A stretch of 64,000 nt of DNA from Microbacterium capsulatum (lineage in GTDB: Bacteria > Actinomycetota > Actinomycetes > Actinomycetales > Microbacteriaceae), in NCBI RefSeq assembly GCF_030865425.1, contig NZ_JAVFCB010000004.1:370076-434075 (forward strand). The letters are read 5' to 3'. This document shows, in pieces, positions 8,987 to 18,969 of the stretch. Below the pieces are notes generated by a model. That model was not told the DNA's origin. It saw nothing but the letters and a program-made list of their open reading frames with translations, and did not search any database. A program made the translations under genes and the position numbers. The first letter of the stretch is position 1. Each line of letters starts with the position of its first letter.

Positions 8987-9432
8987 GCGGCGTGCGCCGG
9001 GTGCGGGCTGCACGCTTCAACGCGCTCCTCGACGACGACCGGGGCAGCACGATGCCGCTGATCCTCGGCTATCTCGTGCTCGCGATCTCGCTCATCTACG
9101 TCTGCGTGTGCGCGACCGACCTCTACATCGCGCAGAAGCGCCTCGACTCCGTGGCCGACGCCGCCGCGCTCGCCGGAGCCGACGGTTTCCGATTGCAGGT
9201 CGAGGGCGAGGCGATCCGGGCGGAGCTCGACGACGCCGCGATTCAGGATCAAGCGGTGGCCGTGATCGGGATCCTCGACGGACGCGTCGAGCTGGCCTCG
9301 GCGGGCACGCCGGACGGCGTCTCGGCCCGCGTCACTGTCCGCACCGCGTGGACGCCGCCGCTGCTCGGCCCGCTGATCCCGTCGATGCTCACGATCGAGT
9401 CCACCGGAACGAGCCGCACCGCTCTCGAGTGA
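8983..9432 (+). CDS. TadG-like pilus protein (helicase/secretion-neighbourhood TadE-like)
   Basis: A 149-residue protein with one N-terminal membrane helix (DDRGSTMPLILGYLVLAISLIYVCV) and the pattern DLYIAQKRLDSVADAAALAGADG, typical of the Tad-associated proteins called Rv3654c-like or TadG-like. ATG 8983 overlaps the previous stop. It is the last gene of the Tad operon. The prepilin peptidase (TadV) and outer components are not here; a peptidase elsewhere in the genome is expected. Confidence 0.8.
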   Translation: MSGVRRVRAARFNALLDDDRGSTMPLILGYLVLAISLIYVCVCATDLYIAQKRLDSVADAAALAGADGFRLQVEGEAIRAELDDAAIQDQAVAVIGILDGRVELASAGTPDGVSARVTVRTAWTPPLLGPLIPSMLTIESTGTSRTALE

Positions 9433-9486
9433 ACGACCGCTCGGTCACCGAAACATCCCAGATGTTGAGAAGAGCAGACAACTTCT

Positions 9487-9519
9487 GTTCGCGTCGGGTT
9501 CACCGGGCGTGCCTACGTT
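9487..9519 (+). promoter_or_regulatory. Candidate PHO box and promoter of phnDCE
   Basis: Two GTTC-headed 11-base units lie in tandem: GTTCGCGTCGG at 9487 and GTTCACCGGGC at 9498, with a weaker GTGCCTACGTT at 9509. This matches the 11-bp direct-repeat form of the actinobacterial PhoP PHO box (Streptomyces type). TACGTT at 9514-9519 could be the -10 element, which would put the box over the -35 region as in activated pho promoters. Induction by phosphate starvation is inferred. Confidence 0.5.
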
Positions 9520-9580
9520 CTGGAGGTGAGCGGGCCGACGGCACCCGTCCGCCCCACCCGAACCGAAAGGCTCTTCTCGA

Positions 9581-10552
9581 ATGCGTATCCTCAACACCCG
9601 GCGCCTGCTGGGGGTCGCTGCGCTCGTGGCCGCGGCGTCCATCGCCCTGTCCGCGTGCTCGTCCGCCGACGGCAGCACGCCCACCGCCTCCGCCTCCGCC
9701 GCGGGGACCTTCGCCAAGAGCGCGGACACGCTCGTCTTCGCCGCCACCCCCGACCAGGCCGGTTCCGACCAGAACTACAAGCCGATCGAGGACTACATCG
9801 CCAAGCAGACCGGCCTCAAGGTCGAGTACTTCCCGACCAGCGACTACACCGCGCTCATCGCCGCGATGGTCGCCGGCAAGGCCGACATCACCACCTCCGG
9901 CGGTCTGCAGTACGTCATGGCGACCAACAAGGGCGCCGACTACAGCCCGGTCGCGGCCCAGCTGAACTCGCCGAACGTCACCAAGGCCGGCTACTACTCC
10001 GAGGCCATGGCCAACCCGAAGTCGGGCGTCACGTCCGTCGCCGGCTTCAAGGGCAAGAAGGTCTGCTTCGTCGACCCGAACTCGACCTCGGGCTTCCTCT
10101 TCGGCCTGTACCAGCTGCAGAAGGCCGGCCTCGACGTGAAGTCGACCGGCACCGACGCGAACGGCAACCCGCAGTTCAAGGACTTCACCGCGGTGTTCGC
10201 CGGTGCGCACGACAAGTCCGAGCAGGCCGTCGCCGCCGGTCAGTGCGACGCCGGCTTCGCCGAGGACACCATCGCCGAGGCCGGAAGCCAGAAGGGCGAG
10301 GTCAAGGTCGTCGGCAAGGAGCTCGTCGTCGGCGGTCCGTTCACCGTCTCGAACAAGCTGCCGTCCGATGTGAAGGACAAACTCACCAAGGCGCTCCAGG
10401 ACGCGTCGCTCGCCACCGTCAAGGGATCCGGTGTGACGCTCAGCGACGGATTCGCCAAGAACTACTTCGGCGTGGAGAAGATCGACAAGGCGTACTACCA
10501 GCCGCTGTTCGACCTGTGCAAGAACATCGCCGCCGCGAAGTGCGCGGCCTGA
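9581..10552 (+). CDS. phnD: Phosphonate/phosphite-type ABC transporter binding lipoprotein (PhnD family)
   Basis: Extracellular solute-binding lipoprotein, 323 residues. The lipoprotein signal ends at lipobox LSAC (Cys26), followed by a Ser/Ala/Thr-rich tether. The mature part has PhnD features: DTLVFAATPDQAGSDQNYKPIEDY, then PTSDYTALIAAMVAGKADI, and VCFVDPNSTSGFLF in the ligand pocket (SxTSG type). Family members bind phosphonates, phosphite or hypophosphite; the substrate cannot be read from sequence. It is first in an operon with phnC and phnE and lies behind a candidate PHO box. No C-P lyase or phosphite dehydrogenase gene is nearby. Confidence 0.9.
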   Translation: MRILNTRRLLGVAALVAAASIALSACSSADGSTPTASASAAGTFAKSADTLVFAATPDQAGSDQNYKPIEDYIAKQTGLKVEYFPTSDYTALIAAMVAGKADITTSGGLQYVMATNKGADYSPVAAQLNSPNVTKAGYYSEAMANPKSGVTSVAGFKGKKVCFVDPNSTSGFLFGLYQLQKAGLDVKSTGTDANGNPQFKDFTAVFAGAHDKSEQAVAAGQCDAGFAEDTIAEAGSQKGEVKVVGKELVVGGPFTVSNKLPSDVKDKLTKALQDASLATVKGSGVTLSDGFAKNYFGVEKIDKAYYQPLFDLCKNIAAAKCAA

Positions 10553-10579
10553 TCCAGGCCGCCTGACAGGAGCAACGCC

Positions 10580-11439
<860 letters not shown>

Positions 11440-11443
<4 letters not shown>

Positions 11444-13155
11444 CGACCGTCCAGGGGGTGCGCGCGTCCTTCAGCGAGCCGCTGCCGCGCCGCCGCCCGG
11501 ACTACGCGCGCATCGTCGGCGGGATCGTCATCCTGGCACTGCTCGGCTTCGGCGTCTTCTCCGTCGGCACGCTCGAGTTCAGCGGGGCGAGCCTCGCCAC
11601 GAGCGTGGAGAACGCCGTGAAGGTGTTCTCGAAGATGGATCCGATCAGCCTGCCGGGCCCCGCCGACCTGCTCACGCTGATCGGCCTCACGCTCGGCATC
11701 ACCGTCCTCGGCACGGTCATGGCCGCGATCCTCTCGGTCCCGGTCGCGTGGATCTCCGCGGCGAACACCACGCCGGCCGGCTGGCTGCGCTTCCTCGGCC
11801 GTGCGATCGGCGTGATCACCCGCGCGATCCCCGATGTCGTCATCGCCCTCGCGCTGTCGCTCGCCTTCGTGCTCGGCAGCCCGCTCCCGGGCATCATCGC
11901 CTTCGGGATCCACTCGGTCGGCATGATCTCCAAGCTCTTCGCCGACGCGATCGAGCAGATCGACGACGGCCCGCGCCTCGCGATCCGCGCCGCCGGCGGA
12001 TCCCGCGCGCAGGAGTTCTGGTCCGGCGTCTTCCCGCAGGTTCTGCCGTCCTGGACCGCGACGACGCTGCACCGCTTCGACATCAACCTGCGCTCTTCGG
12101 CGATCCTCGGCTACGCCGGCGTCGGCGGCCTCGGCTACGCGATGCGGATCGCCTTCCAGAACTTCCCGCAGGGGTACGGACGCGGCCTCGGTATCGCCGC
12201 CGTCATCTTCGCGCTCTGCGTCGTGATGGAGATCGTCTCCTCCGTCGTCCGGCGCAACCTCCTCGGCGTGCAGCCCACCGGACGGGGGATCGGCGACGTC
12301 ATCGTCCGGCGCGCGACCGGCGGCCGTCCGCCGGCGGTCCGCGCGGACGACGCCGACCGGATCACGGTCGCCGACATGCGCCGCCGCCCGTGGACGGCGG
12401 CGCGGGTGCGCACCCACATCGGCGTCTGGGTGACGGTCGTGATCGTCGTCGTGAGCTTCCCGATCAGCCATGTCAGCCTCTCGGACGTGTCCTGGAACCA
12501 GCTCGGCCCGACCCTCGCGAGCTTCTGGCCGCCGAGCCTCGGCACGCACGCGTTCAGCGAGTACGCGGGCGCGCTGCTCGTCACGGTCCAGGTCGCGTTC
12601 GCCGCGGCACTGCTGGCGCTCGTGTTCTCGGTCGTGCTCGGATCGTTCGCCGCGCGCAATGTCGCGCCGAACAACGCGGTGCGCAGCACGTTCCGCGTGA
12701 TCCTGGTGATCGTCCGCGGCGTGCCTGAGCTCGTCCTGGCGATCTTCCTCATCATGATCACCGGCCTCGGCAACCAGGCGGGTGCGATCGCCCTCGCCTT
12801 CGGCGGCATCGGCCTGCTCGGCAAGCTCGTCGCCGACTCGTTCGAGGAGGTCCCGACCGGGCCCGAGCGCGCGCTCACCGCAGCCGGCGCCACCCGCGCG
12901 CAGCGCTACTTCGCGGCGACCCTCCCGCAGGGGCTGCCGTCGCTGATCGGCAACAGCCTGTACCTCGTCGACACGAACATCCGCGCCGCGACGATCCTCG
13001 GCATCGTCGGCGGATCGGGCATCGGCTTCTACCTCACGAACGCCTCGCCCATGCTGTCGATGCACGGCCAGGTGACGCTGCTCGTGCTCATGGTGTTCGT
13101 CGCCGTGCTCGCGGTCGAGGGCGTCGCGGCGTTCCTCCGCCACGCGTTCCGGTAG
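11440..13155 (+). CDS. phnE: Fused double-domain ABC permease (PhnE-PhnE)
   Basis: Membrane subunit, 571 residues, with two complete PhnE-type permease domains in one chain (about residues 20-275 and 320-570). The EAA-loop equivalents are AIRAAGGSRAQEFWSGVFPQVLPS in domain 1 and ALTAAGATRAQRYFAATLPQGLPS in domain 2, each followed by the D-NIR/L-A-ILG segment. Most PhnE proteins are single-domain and dimerise, or are encoded as two genes; here the pair is covalently joined. GTG 11440 overlaps the phnC stop (GTGA), implying coupling. It converges on the MFS gene with 8 bases between. Confidence 0.92.
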
Positions 13156-13163
13156 CCGCCGGG

Positions 13164-14447
13164 TCACCCCGCCGCGTCGTGCGGCATGTCCGCCGCGCGA
13201 CGCGGAGCGAACCGGGGGATCCAGCGCAGGAAGCCGACGGCGCCGATCACACCGATGAGCCCCACGGCGGCGGCCCCGACCGCGAGCGAGCTGAGCGCGG
13301 CGATGCCGGAGAAGATGAGCGGTGCGGCCGCGCCGCCCGCGTCGGTGAGCGTGCGCCATGATCCGAGGAACGCGGCCGGCTCGCCCTGCGGCGCGACGTC
13401 GGCGCCGAGGGTGAGCAGGATCCCGCTGGACAGGCCGTTGCCGACGCCGAGCACCGCGGCGATCATGCCGAACCAGAGCACCTTCGTGCTCGCGTCGTGC
13501 GTGAGCGACAGCACGAGGAACCCGGATCCCATCAGCACCATCGCGGGCAGGGCCGCCCAGAGCCGGCCGAACCGGTCCATCACCTGCCCGCTCGCGTAGA
13601 ACAGGGCGAAGTCGATCGCCCCGGAGACGCCGACCACGAGCGCGATGGACGGCGCGTCCAGCCCGATCGAGACGCCCCACAGCGGCAGCACGACCTGCCG
13701 CGCCGAGCGCACCGCGGACAGGCAGGCCGCCGCGAGCCCGAGCCGGCCCAGCACGCCCCGATACCGCCACATCGTGCGGAAGACGCCCGATCGCTCGATC
13801 GCGGGGATCGACCCGCTGACCGCCTCGCCGGTGTCCTCCGACACCGTGAGCGGGGTGTCCGCCGCGGCGGCCTGCGCCTCCGGATCCGGTCCGAGCAGCA
13901 CGAGCACGATGAGGACGGCGAGGCACACGACGTAGAACCACAGGGTCGCGGTCGCGTCGTGGAACACCGCGAGCAGGGCGGCCGCGATGAACGGTCCGAC
14001 GAACATCCCGGCGCGGAAGGATCCGCCCAGCAGCGACAGCGCCCGCGCACGGAAGGCGAGGGGGACCCGGGTGGTCATGAAGGCGTGCCGGGCGAGGCCG
14101 AAGGCCGCCGCGGACATGCCGACGACGAACACGGCGACCGTGAACAGCACCAGGCTCGGCGCGAGCGCGCTGCCGACGACGCCCACGAGCGACACGGATC
14201 CGGCGATCACCATCGTGATCCGCTCGCCGAGCCGCGCGACCAGCCACCCCGCGGGGATGTTGCCGCAGAGCTGTCCGACGACGAGCGCCGAGGCGATCAG
14301 ACCCGCCGAGGCGAGCGTCGCACCGCGGTGCGACGCGATGACCGGGATGAGCGGGACCACCGCACCCTCGCCGAGCGAGAACAGCAGCGTGGGCAGGTAC
14401 ACCATCGGACCGAACCGCCACAGCACCGACAACGCTCGATCACTCAC
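13164..14447 (-). CDS. MFS transporter
   Basis: Twelve-helix major facilitator protein, 427 residues. Features include the N-terminal LPTLLFSLGEGAVVPLIPVIA and the loop 2-3 segment GWLVARLGERITM (motif A type). A cytosolic Glu/Pro-containing loop lies near residues 185-205, and a second half contains GQVMDRFGRLWAALP. It resembles drug/metabolite:H+ antiporters, but no substrate is evident. The start is GTG 14447; TACCGT ends 6 bases upstream, the leaderless pattern. It lies downstream of the HNH gene on the same strand with its own promoter. Confidence 0.85.
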   Translation of the reverse strand: MSDRALSVLWRFGPMVYLPTLLFSLGEGAVVPLIPVIASHRGATLASAGLIASALVVGQLCGNIPAGWLVARLGERITMVIAGSVSLVGVVGSALAPSLVLFTVAVFVVGMSAAAFGLARHAFMTTRVPLAFRARALSLLGGSFRAGMFVGPFIAAALLAVFHDATATLWFYVVCLAVLIVLVLLGPDPEAQAAAADTPLTVSEDTGEAVSGSIPAIERSGVFRTMWRYRGVLGRLGLAAACLSAVRSARQVVLPLWGVSIGLDAPSIALVVGVSGAIDFALFYASGQVMDRFGRLWAALPAMVLMGSGFLVLSLTHDASTKVLWFGMIAAVLGVGNGLSSGILLTLGADVAPQGEPAAFLGSWRTLTDAGGAAAPLIFSGIAALSSLAVGAAAVGLIGVIGAVGFLRWIPRFAPRRAADMPHDAAG

Positions 14448-14483
14448 GCTTCCACGGTAGACCCGAGCGGCGGGCAGGGCGGA

Positions 14484-15731
14484 TCAGAAAGGTGCCGGCG
14501 CCGTGCTGCGGAAACCTGTGGGTGTGACGACCTGCACGGTGCGCTCCTCGGGCCTGGTGCGGTATCTCGACCGGGTGCGATGTCGTAGCCGGTGATCCCG
14601 GGGGCAGAGTGGGCGCAACTGGCGGACGTCGGTCGTTCCGCCGTCTGCCCAGGGCCGGTCATGGTCGAGGTCGGCATCGACGGCGAGGCGGCTGCAGCCG
14701 TCCCTGGAGCAGGTCCCGTGCTGCAGGATGAGCCAGTCGCGCTGCGCCCGGGTGGGCCGGTAGGTGCGGCGGTCCATGTCCAGGATGACGTTCTTCACCG
14801 GATCGGTGATGACGCGATGGAAGCTTCCGGCGTCGAGGAGCATCTGCTTCGCGGAGAGCGGATCGATCGGCCCGACGCCGACGATCTCCGCCTGCTGCAC
14901 GGGGACGGGCTCTCCGGCGAGCAACTGCGCCGGGATCGTGACGAACACCTTCGTCTTCACCGCCGTGGCCGTGCCGACGCCGGTCAGCCAGGCCGCCGCC
15001 AGGTCTGCGCGGATCTGATCGCGCGTGCGTCCGTCGCGTTCGGTCTTCTGCAGGTGCTTCGCCGTCGCGGACAGCCGACGATAGGCCGCGTGCAGGTCGG
15101 CTGTCGGGCCGTGGATCGTCAGCCACGACATGCCGTCACCCGCCTCCGAGAAGGTCACCCCTCTGTGCTCCATCGCCCGGGTGTGCCGCCGCGCCGCCTC
15201 GTCGCCGAGCAGACGATCGACCAGGCCGCGCACCTTGCGTCTCAGCAGCGCCGGCGGACAGGTGAGCACCCACGCGGTGGCCGCGTCATCCACGGCGGCG
15301 ATCGCGGCCCGGCCCGCGTCTCCCACGTCGTCCGGCGCACCGACAGGGGCCTCCAGCACCCTCGCGCGCGAGACGATGTCGTGCACCACCGCGGGGGAGG
15401 CGAATCCGTTGCGCGCGCGATCCCACACACCGGGGAGCAGCGACCGCGCGAACTCGGCTGTCGCCTGCATGCCGCGCACGTGATCCTCGGAGAGCTGCAG
15501 TCGCACCGCGATATCCATGACCGCCGCTCGTTCGGCGAAGACGGGGTCCGCGTCGTCCGTGTAGAGGTCGGGGTGTCGGCGCGCGAGTCCGATCACTTCC
15601 AGGATCCGTTCGGATCGCAGGGCGCCCTGGCGATTCGCCTCATGATCGCTGCGAGAAAGCTCGCTCAGAACATGACCGACGACCTCGCTCGCGGTCGCCA
15701 GCCGCGTGTCGTGATCCTCGCTGCTCACCAT
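14484..15731 (-). CDS. DUF222 / HNH endonuclease-domain protein
   Basis: A 415-residue protein of the 13E12-like family common in Actinobacteria, often in several copies per genome. The N-terminal three quarters is the DUF222 region; the C-terminus has an HNH motif (CSRDGCSRLAVDADLDHD, then LRPLCPRDHRLRH). The biological role is not established; the family may derive from mobile elements. The start is ATG 15731. The longer upstream reading frame is rejected because a near-consensus promoter with a leaderless spacing ends exactly there. Confidence 0.85.
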   Translation of the reverse strand: MVSSEDHDTRLATASEVVGHVLSELSRSDHEANRQGALRSERILEVIGLARRHPDLYTDDADPVFAERAAVMDIAVRLQLSEDHVRGMQATAEFARSLLPGVWDRARNGFASPAVVHDIVSRARVLEAPVGAPDDVGDAGRAAIAAVDDAATAWVLTCPPALLRRKVRGLVDRLLGDEAARRHTRAMEHRGVTFSEAGDGMSWLTIHGPTADLHAAYRRLSATAKHLQKTERDGRTRDQIRADLAAAWLTGVGTATAVKTKVFVTIPAQLLAGEPVPVQQAEIVGVGPIDPLSAKQMLLDAGSFHRVITDPVKNVILDMDRRTYRPTRAQRDWLILQHGTCSRDGCSRLAVDADLDHDRPWADGGTTDVRQLRPLCPRDHRLRHRTRSRYRTRPEERTVQVVTPTGFRSTAPAPF

Positions 15732-15737
15732 ACGCTC

Positions 15738-15766
15738 AGTATAGAACAAAGATTCGAAAGTGACAA
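15738..15766 (-). promoter_or_regulatory. Near-consensus sigma-70-type promoter of the DUF222/HNH gene
   Basis: On the minus strand, TTGTCA (15761-15766) and TATACT (15738-15743) are separated by 17 bases, and the ATG begins 6 bases after TATACT. Transcription would start at or within one base of the ATG, giving a leaderless mRNA. This is the best -35/-10 pair upstream of any protein-coding gene I examined here. Confidence 0.7.
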
Positions 15767-15868
15767 GTGTTCGCCGGTTGCGCTCCGCGACGGACGCGGT
15801 TCGTCGCGTGCGGATCGACGCCCCGCTGGTCGTCGCCGCACGGGCGTGCGCGATAGTCTGGATCCGCC

Positions 15869-16981
15869 ATGCTCGAACTCGATCTCGCCGCCGACATCGC
15901 GGCCCTCCGACAGACCTTCGGCGACATCCGCGAGGTCGTGAACGTCGACGCCGTCCGCGCCGACATCGCACGCCTCAGCGAGGAGGCCGGCGCTCCCGAC
16001 CTCTGGGACGACCCGGAGAAGGCGCAGAAGGTGACCAGCGCGCTCAGCCACAAGCAGGCCGAGCTCAAGCGCGTCACCGAGGTCGAGCAGCGCCTCGACG
16101 ACCTCGAGGTGCTCATCGACCTCGCCAACGAGATGGAGGACGAGGACTCCGCCGCCGAGGCGCGCACCGAGCTGGCCTCCCTCACCGACACGATCAGCCA
16201 GCTCGAGGTGCAGACCCTGCTGGACGGCGAGTACGACGAGCGCGCCGCGATCGTCACGATCCGCTCCGGCGCGGGCGGAGACGACGCCACCGACTTCGCC
16301 GAGATGCTGCTGCGCATGTACCTGCGCTGGGCCGAGCGGCACAAGTACCCGGTGAAGGTCATGGACACGTCCTACGCCGAGGGCGCGGGCATCAAGTCCA
16401 CGACGTTCGAGGTCGACGCGCCGTACGCGTTCGGCACCCTGTCGGTCGAGGCCGGCACGCACCGCCTCGCCCGGATCAGCCCGTTCGGGTCCGCCGACAA
16501 GCGCCAGACGTCCTTCGCGGCCGTCGAGGTGATCCCGCTCATGGAGGAGGCGACCGAGGTCGACATCCCCGAGGGTGACATCCGCGTCGACGTGTTCCGC
16601 TCCTCCGGCCCCGGCGGCCAGTCGGTCAACACGACCGACTCCGCGGTCCGCCTCACGCACCTCCCGACCGGCATCGTCGTGTCGATGCAGAACGAGAAGT
16701 CGCAGATCCAGAACCGCGCCGCCGCCATGCGCGTGCTGCAGACCCGCCTGCTGCTGCTGCAGAAGGAGGAGGAGGCCGCGAAGAAGAAGGAGCTCGCCGG
16801 CAACATCACGGCGAGCTGGGGCGACCAGATGCGCTCCTACTTCCTCTACGGCCAGCAGCTCGTCAAGGACCTGCGCACCGGGCACGAGTCGGGCAACCCT
16901 GCCACCGTTTTCGATGGCGACCTCGACGGCTTCATCTCCGCGGGGATCCGCTGGCGCAAGCGCAAGGACGACGAGGACTGA
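15869..16981 (+). CDS. prfB: Peptide chain release factor 2
   Basis: Recognises UGA and UAA stop codons on the ribosome and triggers peptide release. The 370-residue protein has the RF2 SPF tripeptide ([15 protein letters not shown]) and the catalytic [15 protein letters not shown] (GGQ). The frame is uninterrupted, so the programmed +1 frameshift of E. coli prfB is absent. TAGTCT lies 9 bases before ATG 15869. In many actinobacteria prfB precedes ftsE-ftsX-smpB, as here. Confidence 0.97.
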   Translation: MLELDLAADIAALRQTFGDIREVVNVDAVRADIARLSEEAGAPDLWDDPEKAQKVTSALSHKQAELKRVTEVEQRLDDLEVLIDLANEMEDEDSAAEARTELASLTDTISQLEVQTLLDGEYDERAAIVTIRSGAGGDDATDFAEMLLRMYLRWAERHKYPVKVMDTSYAEGAGIKSTTFEVDAPYAFGTLSVEAGTHRLARISPFGSADKRQTSFAAVEVIPLMEEATEVDIPEGDIRVDVFRSSGPGGQSVNTTDSAVRLTHLPTGIVVSMQNEKSQIQNRAAAMRVLQTRLLLLQKEEEAAKKKELAGNITASWGDQMRSYFLYGQQLVKDLRTGHESGNPATVFDGDLDGFISAGIRWRKRKDDED

Positions 16982-17006
16982 GGGAATTCCCGGGTTCCTC
17001 CCGGGT

Positions 17007-17025
17007 GGCCGACATATGGTCGGCC
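17007..17025 (+). promoter_or_regulatory. Inverted repeat enclosing a possible -10 element
   Basis: GGCCGAC and GTCGGCC are perfect 7-base inverted arms separated by ATATG. TATGGT within the centre lies 8 bases before ATG 17029. It could be the prfB terminator stem, an operator over the NlpC/P60 promoter, or both. No T-tract follows. Confidence 0.4.
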
Positions 17026-17028
17026 CCG

Positions 17029-17655
17029 ATGCCTTTCACCCGAAGACTGGCTGCCGCTTGTGCGATCGCGGCCCTGACCGTCCCTGTTGCCGCCACCGCG
17101 GCGTATGCGGCCCACCCGGCCGATGACCCGGAGCAGACCAGGACGGTCTCGATCGTCGCACCCCCGCAGTCCTACACCGTGACAGCAGCTGCACAGCAGC
17201 CCGGCACCGTCCGCGGCGCGTTCGTGGTCTACGTTCCGCCGCCCCCGCCGCCGGCTCCCGCGGCGACGAGCGCGGCGACCGCGTCCGCGTCGTCGTCGGC
17301 GGACGTGGCGGCGCAGTCGTACTCCGGCTCGGCCGTCATCGCGTACGCCCAGCGGTTCGTCGGCGTGGTCCCGTACGGGACGGGGAACAACCCGAACGAC
17401 TCGTTCTCGTGCGACGGGCTCGTGCAGTACGTGTTCGCGCACTTCGGGATCTCCCTGCCCCGCGGCGCCGACCACCAGGCCGCGATGGGCACCGTCATCT
17501 CGCCCGCCGAGGCGCGGGCCGGCGATCTGCTCTGGTACCCCGGCCAGCACATCGGGATCTACGACGGGTCCGGCGGGATGATCGATTCGCCCGACTGGGG
17601 GCGCTTCGTCGAACACCGCCCGATCTGGGGCTCGCCGGTCTACGTCCGGCTCTGA
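17029..17655 (+). CDS. Secreted NlpC/P60-family peptidase
   Basis: Putative cell-wall hydrolase, 208 residues. A signal peptide (basic MPFTRRLAA, hydrophobic core, cleavage near AYAA) is followed by a low-complexity linker with a Pro run (PPPPPPAP) and Ala/Ser-rich stretch, then an NlpC/P60 domain of about 110 residues. The catalytic Cys is in SCDGLVQYVF (Cys128, with Asp replacing the more usual Ser-Gly), and the catalytic His is in GQHIGIYDG (His174). Such enzymes cleave D-iGlu-mDAP-type peptide bonds in peptidoglycan. Location next to ftsEX is notable because FtsEX activates NlpC/P60 hydrolases such as RipC in mycobacteria. Confidence 0.88.
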   Translation: MPFTRRLAAACAIAALTVPVAATAAYAAHPADDPEQTRTVSIVAPPQSYTVTAAAQQPGTVRGAFVVYVPPPPPPAPAATSAATASASSSADVAAQSYSGSAVIAYAQRFVGVVPYGTGNNPNDSFSCDGLVQYVFAHFGISLPRGADHQAAMGTVISPAEARAGDLLWYPGQHIGIYDGSGGMIDSPDWGRFVEHRPIWGSPVYVRL

Positions 17656-17664
17656 TCGGAGGAT

Positions 17665-17696
17665 CGCGCGGGGCCCTGTGACCGCGGCCCCGCGCG
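17665..17696 (+). terminator. Strong GC hairpin after the NlpC/P60 gene
   Basis: CGCGCGGGGCC and GGCCCCGCGCG form an 11-bp perfect stem with a 10-base loop, starting 9 bases after the stop. No T-tract follows, as is usual in high-GC actinobacteria. A TAGACT hexamer starts 4 bases after it and probably serves the next gene. Confidence 0.65.
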
Positions 17697-17749
17697 GCGG
17701 TAGACTCGAGTTCCGACATGAACGCGATCCGAAGAGAGCCGGTGAGGTC

Positions 17750-17860
17750 ATGAGCGCGACCAGAACGTGGAAGACGATCGGTGAATCGGCGCTGGTCCTG
17801 ATCGTGTTCGGTGCCGTCGTGATGTTCATCGTGGCGGTCATCGGCATGGAGCCGTCCTAG
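17750..17860 (+). CDS. Small single-pass membrane protein, unknown function
   Basis: A 36-residue ORF with a good RBS (GGTGAGG) before ATG 17750. It consists of a short basic N-terminus, then one hydrophobic helix (ALVLIVFGAVVMFIVAVIG). TAGACT at 17701-17706 may be its -10. It lies between the NlpC/P60 gene and ftsE. I do not recognise a family; codon choice is like that of neighbouring genes. Confidence 0.55.
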   Translation: MSATRTWKTIGESALVLIVFGAVVMFIVAVIGMEPS

Positions 17861-17979
17861 CGGCCGTCCGCCATGGCGCCCCGGGGTGCGCTCCCAGCCG
17901 TTTCATCGGCCGGGCGAACCGCACCGCCGGGGGTGTCGCTCGCGGGCTCGACGCGGGGCCCGCTTAGGCTCTAGACGCC

Positions 17980-18969
17980 ATGATCCGATTCGAGAACGTC
18001 ACCAAGCGCTATCGCGGGACGAAGCGTCCCGCGCTTTCCGGGGTCGATTTCGAGGTGCAGCGAGGCGAGTTCGTCTTCCTCGTCGGCGCGTCGGGATCCG
18101 GGAAGAGTTCCTGCCTCCAGCTCATCCTCCGCGAGGAGTCGCCCACGTCGGGCCGCATCGCGGTGCTCGGGCGCGACCTGAAGACCATCGCGAACCGCAA
18201 GGTCCCCTATTTCCGCCGGAGCATCGGCTCCGTCTTCCAGGACTTCCGGCTGCTGCCCTCGAAGACCGTCTACCAGAACGTCGCCTTCACCCTGCAGGTG
18301 ACCGGCGCCTCCCGCGGGTTCATCCAGCAGGCCGTGCCCGAGGCCCTCGCCCTGGTCGGCCTGTCCGGCAAGGAGAAGCGCCTGCCGCACGAGCTCTCCG
18401 GCGGCGAGCAGCAGCGCGTCGCCATCGCCCGCGCGATCGTGAACCGCCCGCAGATCGTGCTCGCCGACGAGCCGACCGGAAACCTGGACCCGGCGACCTC
18501 GGTCGACATCATGCAGCTGCTCGCGCGGATCAACGCCGGTGGCACCACGGTGCTGATGGCCACGCACGAGGCCGCCTTCGTCGACCAGATGCAGCGCCGC
18601 GTGATCGAGCTGCGCGACGGCGAGATGGTCCGCGACGAGGCCGGCGGCGGCTACGGCGACACCTCGAACGTGCCGCGACTGGCGCCCGAGGCGATCCGAG
18701 GCGCGGCCGCCACCGCGGCACTGACCGCGGTGCTCGAGGTGCACCGCGAGACCGAGGCCGCGATCGCGGATCCGATCCCCGTTCCCCCGCCCGCCCCCGA
18801 GAAGCGGGAGCAGCCCGCGCCGGCGCAGGCCACGGTGAAGCCCGCGGACGAGCCGCGCCCCGCGACGCACCCGATCATGATCCCGAACGTCGAGATCGCC
18901 GAGCTCGGCGTCGCCGACCGGCTCGGGCTCGATACCGGCGACGACGAGGAAGTGGGTCCGACGTCATGA
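17980..18969 (+). CDS. ftsE: Cell-division ABC ATPase FtsE
   Basis: ATPase of the FtsEX complex at the division septum, which controls peptidoglycan hydrolases. The first 220 residues are canonical: MIRFENVTKRY, Walker A GASGSGKSSCL, Q-loop VFQDFRLLP, signature [14 protein letters not shown] and Walker B IVLADEPTGNLDP. A C-terminal extension of about 100 residues, rich in Ala, Pro and Glu, follows; it is absent from E. coli FtsE (about 220 residues). TAGGCT lies 9 bases before the ATG. It overlaps ftsX by 4 bases. Confidence 0.96.
   Translation: MIRFENVTKRYRGTKRPALSGVDFEVQRGEFVFLVGASGSGKSSCLQLILREESPTSGRIAVLGRDLKTIANRKVPYFRRSIGSVFQDFRLLPSKTVYQNVAFTLQVTGASRGFIQQAVPEALALVGLSGKEKRLPHELSGGEQQRVAIARAIVNRPQIVLADEPTGNLDPATSVDIMQLLARINAGGTTVLMATHEAAFVDQMQRRVIELRDGEMVRDEAGGGYGDTSNVPRLAPEAIRGAAATAALTAVLEVHRETEAAIADPIPVPPPAPEKREQPAPAQATVKPADEPRPATHPIMIPNVEIAELGVADRLGLDTGDDEEVGPTS

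Noticed and set aside
14484..15731. HNH/DUF222 gene as part of a mobile element or restriction system
   Set aside because: No transposase, methyltransferase, terminal repeats or composition change is visible around it.
14484..15971. Longer form of the DUF222/HNH protein starting near 15971
   Set aside because: The extra residues are low-complexity and overlap the prfB start; a promoter with leaderless spacing points to ATG 15731.
15869..15990. Programmed frameshift in prfB
   Set aside because: The RF2 frame runs uninterrupted from ATG 15869, with no in-frame UGA near codon 25.
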